A DNA stretch of 64,000 nucleotides from Acanthaster planci (Eukaryota > Echinodermata > Asteroidea > Valvatida > Acanthasteridae): contig NW_019091447.1 of assembly GCF_001949145.1 (NCBI RefSeq), forward strand, positions 446,316 to 510,315, read 5' to 3'. The notes under the pieces are model-generated. The model was given only the letters and a program-made list of their open reading frames with translations, had not been told where the DNA came from and searched no databases. Shown one piece after another: positions 45,001 through 57,000 of the stretch. The position numbers and the translations under genes were made by a program. Every line of letters starts with the position of its first letter. Within the stretch, counting starts at the first letter, position 1.

Positions 45001-48000
45001 ACTGAGGCTGTATCGCAGTGGGGCACTTGTAGTGAAACTGCTGATGTGGTTGGATTAGAAGAAATTTAGAGTGTAGGTCTTTTCTATAAAGTTGACTGTC
45101 ATCGGTAACATCCTCATTTTCTGTTCTGTGATTGATTTTACAGGCTACTCAACCACTGACTTCACTGGCCTTGTTCAAAACCCTAGCAGCCAAGTGGTTA
45201 GATTACTCCCCGACGCTGCGCAAGTACGTTGAGGACAGTGCTGCCTTTGAATTGGCCAATGTAAGTGTAGACGGTGAAGATTATGATACCTGTTTGAGAA
45301 AGATAGGAGTCTATACCAGTAGAGGAAAGACTGGTCGGCTTGGCGTGGACCATGGAGGCAAACTGGAGAAAGCACTGTGGATCTAAGATGGATTTACATG
45401 GCTGCCATGTTGCAGGTCAGTGATTTTGTTCCACAGGGTATGCACAAAGGAGGTTTCCCTGTGGAACAAAAGAACTGCCCTGCAAGATGGCTACNNNNNN
45501 NNNNNNNNNNNNNNNNNNNNNNNNNNNNNNNNNNNNNNNNNNNNNNNNNNNNNNNNNNNNNNNNNNNNNNNNNNNNNNNNNNNNNNNNNNNNNNNNNNNN
45601 NNNNNNNNNNNNNNNNNNNNNNNNNNNNNNNNNNNNNNNNNNNNNNNNNNNNNNNNNNNNNNNNNNNNNNNNNNNNNNNNNNNNNNNNNNNNNNNNNNNN
45701 NNNNNNNNNNNNNNNNNNNNNNNNNNNNNNNNNNNNNNNNNNNNNNNNNNNNNNNNNNNNNNNNNNNNNNNNNNNNNNNNNNNNNNNNNNNNNNNNNNNN
45801 NNNNNNNNNNNNNNNNNNNNNNNNNNNNNNNNNNNNNNNNNNNNNNNNNNNNNNNNNNNNNNNNNNNNNNNNNNNNNNNNNNNNNNNNNNNNNNNNNNNN
45901 NNNNNNNNNNNNNNNNNNNNNNNNNNNNNNNNNNNNNNNNNNNNNNNNNNNNNNNNNNNNNNNNNNNNNNNNNNNNNNNNNNNNNNNNNNNNNNNNNNNN
46001 NNNNNNNNNNNNNNNNNNNNNNNNNNNNNNNNNNNNNNNNNNNNNNNNNNNNNNNNNNNNNNNNNNNNNNNNNNNNNNNNNNNNNNNNNNNNNNNNNNNN
46101 NNNNNNGAGCAGCTGGCAACCCAGGCTTCTTGTACGTTTTAATATCTGCAGCTAGTTTTTGAGGTAGAAAGAAAGATATGTTTTTTGTTGTTGCATTACC
46201 CAGGAGTTCAGTCAGAACCCAGAACTGGTGAAGCAGTTGGAAGATCGGTTGCATAGCAACGGGACGGCAGACGTGGTCCTGCTGCAGAAAGTGTTAGAGG
46301 ACGCTCGCAACAAGAGCATGGAGAGTAGTAACTTTACCCAGAGTCTTTTGGATGCCATCGATGCCTTGGACAAGTTTGCCAACACCACCATGGAAATCCT
46401 CAAGGTTAGGCCCTAGATGACGTCATGTTCTGGGAAATTTCCAACAAGGAATACAGTTTTTCTCAGCTCCACTATTTTACAAGGCAGTGATTTACTGAAT
46501 GTGCATATGTATTTGAGTTTGGGAATAAGTATTCCAATCACACGCTGGTTCAGAATGCAATGTTGTAGTCAAGACCATCACAAGACCAGTCACAAGACCA
46601 GACACAAGATCTGACACAAGACCTGTCACAAGACCAGACCCAAGATCAGACACAAGACCAGACACAAGTAACAGGGTGAACAATGACAAAGGAATGCTTT
46701 TGTTGCAGTTCATTTGAATAGCTTGTGACTGGAATTCCGACTGGAGGTCTTGTGAAGGTCTTAAGTGGTCTCGACTACAACACTGTCAGAATGCAATCCG
46801 CAGAGTTGCAAACAACCATAACAAGTAGTTGGAAAGTTCTAGTCATTGGTGGTTTAGTCACATCATAGATTTAAACCAGCAGGATTGTTAAATTGTTGGA
46901 TTGAAAGACTAATGCTTGGAAATCGTGGCTCTGTACCGGTGGAATGTCTTGGTTGATTGCATGCTGAATTTTCTATCTGCCATAGCGTGTGCCATGCGAT
47001 TTTGTACTTCATAGAAAAGTCGTAGACAAAGAGATAACCTTTTCCATGTGACTTCCCATTGCAGTGTGTGAATCTAAACAAAACGATAGGCTTCAGCACT
47101 GAGGAGGAATTCCTAGCCTCTGCCAAGGAACTGCAGGGAGAGGACCTCTTCTGGGGAGGTAGGTAGGATGAGAGCTCAAGTCAGATTTGAAAACCCTCAA
47201 CTCCCTGTATTTTGATGTGAATCTTTAATATCGTGAGGCATCAAGGCTTGAAAAAAGTGACAGCAAGAACTGATGTAAGGCTCCTTGCTTACACATTCCT
47301 GGGGCCACATTGTATTCGCCGTGAGCAGAAGCACCCCCTCATCGGTTAAACAGAGCCAGGTTGGTCAGGAATGTTCATTTGCTGGTGGCGATGCGATCGT
47401 AAGGAGTGTAGGTCATAGTTGTTTGTGAACCAGCAGAGTGCAGTTCAGACCAAAGGAGCCTCTGTTGCCAAGAAAAGTGCGCCCTCTCTTGGTCCAGCTG
47501 GAGGCTCATATTGCTGTAGCACAAATGCAATAGCAAGATGAATGTATACTTTGACAGTAGATTCTACACATGGTAGCTGAGAAGGAATATTTATGAGCCT
47601 GACGAGCAGGGGTCATACTGATGCAGCTCCTTGAGTGATTAAAGTTTTGGCCTTTCATGGGAAATGATGCACAAGTTTTGTTCAAATAAGTCTGGGGCAT
47701 TTTTGTTACAACTTTTGGGTGAATGAAGATGTTAATCTAAATTTCGGTCATCTATTTTAACTAGCTGCGGTGTTTGAAGGTTTCAACAGTTCAGCCGATA
47801 ACGACACGATCCCAAACTACGTATCATACCAGTTGCGGATGGACAGCAGAATGGTTCGAGCCACCGACAAATACAAGAAATAGTAAGTATAGAGGCTTTG
47901 CGTGGTAGCCATCTTGCAGGGCAGTTGTTTTGTTCAACAGGGAAACTTCCTTTGTGCATACCTTGTGACACAAAAGCACTGGATTGCAAGATAGCAGCCA

Positions 48001-51000
48001 TGCAGACCCTCCATTAAACAAAAATGGTTATTTGAAATTTTCAAATGTGAATCATATTTCCAAGCTCTGTAGAACTTGTACATGCAACTCTATGGTCTGA
48101 ACATGAAGGGGGGGTTGCATGAAAATGTAATCTTCAGCAATTTTATGTAAAATGCAAAAAGTCCTGCCAACTGCTTGCTGGCTACAGTGACCTGAAACGC
48201 ACGAATCAAAATGCTAGAAGGTCTGACGTTTCAATCCAAGCAGAATCTGTCTCAACAAAACAAAGTCCTTTGAGAAAGATTTTACTACACATTTACACTT
48301 ACACATTTACATTCAACTTCCAAACTCCCCATGTAGATCAAGTTTGCTTACCGTTTGAGTTGCAGTTTTGTTGTTAAGTCTGATTATTGAAAGCACACTT
48401 TCTGCATGGTTTTGGGAAAATGGGATACAGATTTGAAATTTGTACTCACTCATCTCACTTTGTTTATCGTTCTTTAGTTTTTGGAAACCAGGCCCAATGA
48501 GTAGCATCTACCGATATGGTGAGTACATCAGAGGAGGGTTTATCTTCCTTCAAGACATGTTTGACCAAGGCATCATCAAAGCCTCTCTCAGGACCAAAGA
48601 CGCTGGGGCAGGAGCCTATGTTCAGGAGTTTCCTTACCCCTGCTACATCAGCGACTTGTGAGTGGAGAGTCATTTTCATTCATATTGCTATTTATGACAC
48701 CTTAGTTTTTTGTGGTGTTGGTTTTGGCCTCGTGCTTTTGAGATTCTGTCGTAGTATGAGTTCATTTTCCTGTGTAAATATTCTGTTTGACTCCATTAAG
48801 CCTTACCCTCCTCAATCCTTCACCTGTTGGAGGACTGAGGAGTGTTAGGGTTACTGTGGTTGGGACATTACAGTTCTTCTAATTATTACAAAGCCACAGA
48901 TAGGGAAATAGCCGATGTTTGAGTATGTGGCAGTAGTCTGGTCATTGATGTAAACTTCTGCGTAGGCATTCATTGTGTTTAGGGGACAAGTTCTTTTGTT
49001 AGGCAAATTTGAACCAAGTTGTGGGGACATTTCTGAGTCCCCACAACATTTTCGGACCCCACAAAATATATTGAGTGTATATCCCCACAACTACGGTGCG
49101 GGAATACCTGGGTTCAAGTGTTATTTATACATTGTACCTACGGGTCTGCTTGTGTGAATAGTGAAATGCGTTTACAGCTCTCTTGATTGCTAGTTGATTG
49201 TGAACAAAATCTGTCTGAGGCTTGCTGCACTGCACAATCCTGAAACTGTAAAATCTAACCAGGGATTGGCTGGTTTGAGGAAGTGAGAGCCCTGCCAGTG
49301 TTTCTTTTCACAAAGCCTGATGCCCCTTGGAAGTTGAATTACAGAGAGTGTGCAGTCAAATTCTTCAGGTTCAGGCAAGTTTTGAACAGAAATGACCAGG
49401 TGTTAGAGTGAGGGTATTTGCCAAACCGGCTGTTAGATGGGCTGGTTTTAACCATATACCTTGGGATGCCTCTTTCATTCAGGTTTGTACAGACCTTGGG
49501 CGCCATCTTGCCACTTCTCATGATCATCGCCTGGCTGTTCTCCGTGGCCATGATCATCAAGGGCATCGTCCTGGAGAAGGAGCTTCGTCTCAAGGAAGTG
49601 ATGAAGGTGATGGGCATGGGCAACGCCGTGCACTGGGTGGCCTGGTTCATCAACAGCTTTGTGGTCATGTTCATCAGTAGCTGTCTGCTGGTCCTGATTC
49701 TCAAGGTATGAGGTCTGTTGGTTTGTCCATCTGTCTGTTTTGTTTATGCCAGCATACCCACTGCCGATCGTACTTTGTGGCCTACTTAGGAGCATCAAGC
49801 AAGGATGCATAGTGTGTGCTCGCAGACGCTGGAGATTTTATGTTGTCAGTATTCAACCAAATGTGCACAACCTTGAATTAGTTTATTTAAGATTAGTCCC
49901 GAGTATGGTACATAACAGAAATGGCCAGCTGTGCTCTTCTCAGATCTTGCCATGATATGTGGTGCCAAAATGTCTGGTCCTCAACAATTACTTCTATTCA
50001 GGCAGGTCTGTGATATAGATTCCCTTTTAAAGGGGAAGTAAACCTTGAGGCTTATTCAGTAACTAGGTTTGTCCCCTTTCCTCTGCCAGGTTGGCAAGAT
50101 TACGATCCAAGCCGACGCCTCAGTGGTTCTCCTGATGCTGGTCTCCTTCAGTGTCTCCACCATTGCTCTCTGTTTCCTCGTTAGTACCTTCTTCTCCAAG
50201 GCCAATCTGTCAGCCGCCTGTGGAGCTGTCTTCTTCTTTCTCTCCTATGTGCCCTACAGCATGGTGTACTCGTGGGATGAATACATCCCAGGCTGGGCTA
50301 AACTATTCATGGTAAGGCGAGAAGACAATCTCTTCCTTTGCAGTACCTTAATCTGTGCCTTCTATCCCATATAATTGTCACAATACTGGTAATTAATTGA
50401 TAGTATGCTGTGCATTTACTTAAGCTGTTTGATACATGTATACATGTGTGAAGGGGATATGTTTTCCACGTATTAGCTTACGGTCTAGAGCTACCAAGAA
50501 GCAAATGTAGTTGTAGCACAGAGTTGCTGGGGATTATTAAGCCCTGGTACCCAGGATGATATATTTTGTGCATAGGTTACCGGGTGAAATCACCTGTTGA
50601 TCAGATTTCTGATCAAAATTTGTCGAAGATGAACTCCGAAGAACAAAGCAGTTTATAAGGTTAAAGTGCTTGCATACGTGTCGTTTTAAAATATTTCAGG
50701 CTAGCCAGTTATCAGGCATAAGTCCAAGCCTTTGTTTTATTTCAGTGTCTGTCCAACACCATCGCTTTTGGTTATGGCAGCCAGTACATCGCCCTCTTTG
50801 AGATCCAGGGGTCAGGGTTAACCTGGGGCAATCTCGGGGTAAGCCCAGCCTCGGCGGGGGAGCAGTTGACACCGCAACAAGTCATCACCATGATGTGGTT
50901 TGATGCCTTCCTCTACATGGTGCTGACGTGGTACATCGAGGCAGTGTTTCCAGGTACGAAACAGGGGTCGAAACAACACTTGAAGGCAGGCCATTGGGGC

Positions 51001-54000
51001 AGCAGCTTGTGCCAACTTTCCGTGGGTGTCGATTTTCGTCGAGGGGTCAAACCGTACTCGTTTTTGGGTCTTGGAAGTTTGTGTGAAGTTGCGATGTTTG
51101 ATTAATGTGCTGTTGTGTTGTGTGGGATTACATTGATAATGATAATGAATGACGGTGACACCGATGATAAACTAGGGCTGTCGTGTTCTTCTCTAAGTCC
51201 ACCCAGCATGCAAAAGTAACAGTCGATATTAAACCTGAAAAAGAAGACATTCAGAGAGTATTCAGTTTGATGATAGGTGCAGGTGGGAATTTAAGTCATG
51301 ATAGGGGACACTGACTTGAACTCCTTGGTAAATTTCCCACTGGCTATCCAAACACATAAACCTTTCTGCTCATTGAAAGGACACAACACAGTCATGGTCC
51401 TTACAAACTAATGTAGGAACCAGAATTAAAAGCCGTTACTGCCATGGCACCACGCTTGTGGTCACGTGGTTCATGTATGTTGGTGGTTGAACTTGCCAAA
51501 ATGTGTAAGCCCTAAGTGTAAAAACACGCCATGTGCGTTGTGCCTCCTGCCATAATGCTATCTCCTGAGATCAGTCTGTAGACTCGGTTTAGTTTGGGGC
51601 TCGGACTGGTGTGGTCTTTTCACCTTTGGTGTCTGTCTCTCTTCCTGTAGGTGCCTACGGCATGCCTCGCCGATGGTACTTCCCGTTCCAACGATCCTAC
51701 TGGTGTGGTTCCGACACCGTGGAAACTCAAGATGCTGATTTGCTGCAGACAACATCAAGCAATGGCATTCCAACAGGTACCAGACTATTCAATAAAAGAT
51801 CACGTTGCCTTATTTGACTTGAGTTATCATCAGTGATGTTGGTAAATGTTCTCAAGTTGGTCAACCAGTCTTAATAGGTCATCATAAGTCAGTGTCCTTG
51901 GAATGGTCCATTATCATTGCCAGGCCCCTGTCTGGTTTTAGCACCACTGCTCTATCACACTTTTATTCCCCTATTCTCAAAGAATTATTTTGATTGTCAA
52001 AACCTAAACTGAAACTGTCGTTACTTGAAATTCTCTTCCAACCTTTCAGAGGATACCGACTTTGAGCGAGAACCGACACACCTGAAACTTGGTGTCTCCA
52101 TCAAGAACTTGTACAAAATCTACCGAATTGGCAAGAAACTGGCTGTCAATGACCTCAGCTTCAACTTCTACGAGGGCCAGATCACCTCCTTCCTTGGCCA
52201 TAATGGGGCAGGCAAGACCACCACCATGTAAGTGATACCTGCCGTACCCCTGGAGCAGACGGCAGTCGTAACATTGGAAGACAGTATCAGTCACTAATTC
52301 CAACTCTACCAAACCTTTGAAACTTTATTGTTTTGGGACAATTTTGCAGGGTTGAGAAGCATTGATCCCAGTCCATATTTCTTAAGATTGGCATTGAAAT
52401 CTCTTCTAAGTTGTAGGGTATATCGTTGATTTTTGCTAGAACCCACTTGGAAAACTTAGTACCATCCGTCTTTCTTTAGTCAGTGAGGGTGCACTTCAGC
52501 TCAGCGCGGATAATTCCACCAATTCCACTAGATAAGACTCTTTTTCTTGTAACTTCTGCATGGTTTGGGATCCACCAACTTAGACTGTTAAGCCTCGAAT
52601 CTAGTAACTATTGTCCGAATGTGTTCAACAAAAGTTTGTGAGATTTGTATTTCTGTGCAACCTGTTCTCTTTAACATCAGGTCTATCTTGACGGGGCTGT
52701 TCCCTCCCACGGCTGGTACGGCGTTCATCTACGGCAAAGACATACTGACAGATATCACCAGGATTCGCAAGAGTCTTGGGATGTGTCCCCAACACAACGT
52801 GCTCTTTGACTAGTGAGTGTCTCATTGCTGCGGTAAAACACGGCCGCAGGAAACGTCATCGTGGAAAACCTACAAAACAGTACAAGAGGAGTGGATTGAC
52901 TCCTTTCAGAAGTCTTTAGTCTTGGATTTGTGATTGAATAAGAAAACAACCAGTTGAGGTGTTGTGTTTGAGTAACACGGTTTCTTTATCTTGGGTTGAA
53001 GTATTTTAACCACTCTTTTTTTTTTATTGACAGCCTGACTGTGGAGGAGCACCTGTGGTTTTATGCGAGGGTGAAAGGAGCAACCAATGATGAGATTGCC
53101 GTGGAAATGGAGGAGATGTTAAAGCATCTCAACTTGCCTCATAAGAGGAAGGAGTTGACTGCCAATCTCTCCGGTAAGATTAGCAGTCTGACAGCCCTAA
53201 GCCTCGGAGCAAATTTGTAAACTGTTTTTGTTTTTTGATGTTTGGCTCAGAGTGAAGTGAGTCTCAGCTCCATAGAAAGAGCACAGCTAGATTGAAGTTG
53301 TCATCTTGGTACACAGAGCCTCATCAAACATACCACAATCTTCAATCTCTTGCAGAGCACTTTGCTCAAAGACATATCCCTGGATCAGAACTCCCAGTCT
53401 GTAGATCTTTCCATGAGCGTTAAATTTCCTATTCACTCAAGAGATCAGAAAATGTTCTATGATAACCCATTTTACCAGAGGGTTTTTGTTTGTGGACAAC
53501 ATCTGGGGATAGACCAAGTTCTTCTTCGACAGTTTTCTAGAAAAATGTATTTATTTTTTTAGGTGGCATGAAGCGCAAACTCTCCATTGCCATGGCGTTT
53601 GTGGCTGGATCCAAGACGGTCATCTTGGACGAGCCAACGGCTGGAGTTGACCCCTACGCTAGGCGGGAGATCTGGGATCTGCTCAGCAAGTACAAGGAAG
53701 GTAGGAAATGGCATTATAGTCGTTGAAATGATTTAGAATGGTTATTAAAAAAATCATGAAAATTACATAAGAGATGTCTGCAGCATTGTGGTTGATTCCC
53801 TCACAAGTCTCTGCAAACCGAGTCATCAAGTCATAATTTATTCGAGTGAAATGTGACAAAGGCATACCTTTGTTGTTTATCCTTTTGTAATACTGTGACT
53901 GGCATTGTGAAAGGACTTGTGACTAGCTTGACTATAACAGTGGTCAACAGAAATCTCGCGGTGGTGGTTCAAGGGTTGTGTCCATCTCTCTGGCAGGTCG

Positions 54001-57000
54001 GACCATCATCATGTCCACCCATCACATGGATGAGGCGGACGTCCTCGGTGACCGCATCGCGATCATCTCCTCTGGTCAGCTGCGCTGCTCTGGCTCGTCT
54101 CTTTTCCTCAAGAGCCGCTTTGGAGTCGGCTACTACCTGGTCCTCAACAAGCGTCTGCCCGGCGATGACCTCATGGTTCCGCCACAGATGACCGACCCGA
54201 TGCTGTACAATGCCGGGCTCCAAAATGGAGGCTTTGGTCCCATGGTCGGCCCGGATCTGGTTGCCGGGGCGATGACAAATCTACCCAGCGATGAGAAGAA
54301 GGAGATGGATTTGGATCTAGTCGAGCCTTCGCAGGTTGGAGAAACTGAAATGCAGATGCGAATGCCAAGGCACTCATACTGTGATGCTGAATTATATATT
54401 TCTCATACGTATCTCAGGCTAAAATTCTCCAGCACTTACTATGTTAGATTTGCACGTTTGTAAGAATTGAATTTACTTTTTTTTTTCTCAGATGAAAGTA
54501 GCTCTGGAGTCGACTGATGATGATTTGAGGCACAAGAAGGACAAGCCACCCATTGATATACCAGGTAATTCCAAAGGTCACTGACTTCAAGCTGGGTACC
54601 TGATGGAGGGGCATTTTAGGAGGTACATGTAGTCCTGCATAATGCGCACTGTGCCCATGGTGTGCATGGATTGTACTCTGAAGTGTGCTGAATTTGCTCT
54701 GCTCTCAACGTTACAGATTCTCATGCCCGTTTAGTAGACTTAATATTGCAGTTATTCATCCAAGACTAAAATGCTGAATTATTATGCTCTGTCCTCGTGT
54801 CAAAATCTCCAGAAGATTCACTGACTAAAACTTTGATGGATAAATCTGGGGGGTGTATGAAAATGTTTCTATTCCGGTCATCCTGGCTTATTGAGGAAAG
54901 AGTTGAACAATTGATCCATCTTTCGAAATAATCACTCATGAAGGCAAGTGACAAACTTATTATCATCAAAAGATGTTGAAAATAGTTGGAGCAAACTTTT
55001 TTGAACTTTTCCTTTGCCAGACTGTGGCTCTTGCAAGGAATCTGTGGTGACCAGCTTTGTTCAGAGCTACGTTCCCGGCGCAGTGCTCTGCGAGAATCTC
55101 GGCAAGGAATTGTCCTACATCCTCCCCGCCGGAGCCACTCACTACAATGCCCTGGAATCACTCTTCCAGGAGCTAGAGATCTACAAGGAACGCCTCTTCA
55201 TCAGTGACTTTGGCATCTCTGACACCTCTTTGGAAGAGGTTGGTTACTGTTTCACTTACGTGTAATTGCAATTGGTTCACATTTATATATCATGACAAGC
55301 GAATCTTAAGGCTCAACTATAACAATCATGTCCTTTGTCACTGTAAACCAACTGTAAATAATGAAACTACTGGTGATAACTTGGAAGAAATACTTCCAAC
55401 ATGTTGACATTACCACTTGGTATTCTCATTCTGCATATGCTCACAAGTAGCATTGACTCTCAGCGGAGTGCGCCACCAAGTGTTTGAATCAGAGAAGTGA
55501 TTGTTGAGCTTCATGTTAGACCTACTGCATACATTTACCAGTCCTTCACTGTTCATTATACAAGTACATCTGGAAGGCCAGTATATGATACACAACGGCG
55601 TAAGCTTGGGGCAGATGAAATAAAGGCAGTGTAGTGTCCTCAAAGTAAATTCTGTCCTCTCCACTTAAAAGAAAATAATGGACCTGTATACATCTCTCCC
55701 ATCTGACACCCTTCTCCAGGTTTTCCTGTCTGTCACCGATGACACAGGTATCTTCTATGAGGCTGAAACCTTCCAGTCCTCTGACAACGGCCTGCTGCCA
55801 CGGCCGTTCATGGGGCGTGGCAGCCTTAGGAGGCGGAGCTATGAACTCCCGGCAAGGAGCAACAGTATCAGGGAGCAACGCAGCCGTAAGCGGTCGACAG
55901 CCGACAATGTGGCTTTGGTTGATGTGGATGGTAGGTTCAAGTGAACTCAATCCGTTTGACTAGAGCATTTTTACAGTCAAAGGATTCATACCTTCTTCTG
56001 AAGTGTTATCTTTCTGCCGTACTGATGGCCAGTTCAGTTCTGTCTTCAGTTCTGAAATCTAGAGCAGTTGAGAATTATCAAATATTGTATTTGAAAGACG
56101 TGAACTTAACGTCATGTAAATACCAATTCACTATATTTGCGTCTCAGTGTTTGTTTCTTTGAACATGGACCCAGCTGTTGGCTTGTTTATTAAAGCATGT
56201 AGCTGAGTTATTGTTCTTGTTTCATTGTGGGCCAACCTGGCTGAAAAAGTGTTTTTACCATCTTCTAACAGAGCTTGACGATGCCCATCAAGAGCTTGAA
56301 GAAGACATTCACAGTTTACACAGCATCAACCTCGACGCTGACGGCACAGATGGAAATGAGCCTGCCAGCAATAAGGAAGACAATCAAGTAAGCCAAGAGC
56401 CCAGCCAGAACCGTGGTCAGAACCCTGATCAGAACCCGGGTCATCAGCCAGTCCAGCAATCCCTCCACCCAAGGGTCAAACGCCAGCTCAGTCGGCAGTT
56501 GAGCCGACGCCTGATGAGACAGGCGAGCCGTGAAGCCGCTATGAACCAGCAAGCCAACGGTAAGTCTTACCTGTAATCATCCCATTTTCGTTGACCGTCT
56601 GACTGTTCATCAGTTTGGCTGTCTGAGTCCTCTGATTTCATTTTGTGTTTTCAGTTGCAAGTGTTCAAACCAAACTCGTCCAGCATGTCGTCACATCTCA
56701 CTGTGTCAGCCTTGTGGTTATCATTCTAGTTCCCTGGAATTCTGTTTGATTGCTGGGAATTTTTGTCACTGCTTTTGTCTTTATGTTTTCTGTAAACTCA
56801 GTGTTAGTAATTTATTTTGAATATCGGCAAACCAGCAGTGTTTGTATTTGCCATCCAGCTTTTTTCCAAGTTCAGTGATAATTATTACCATCTAATCAAT
56901 TCATAGTTGCAGTTCCTTTTATAATTCCGTGAGGTCTGGAAGTAATTCAATATTTTTTTAGATTGACTCAGAATTGGTCCATTTTTATAATATGTATCAA

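Noticed and set aside
45377-46254. Long open frames crossing the N run
   Set aside because: Their length comes from undetermined bases; only the flanking ABCA exon 14 portion is real and it is in another context.
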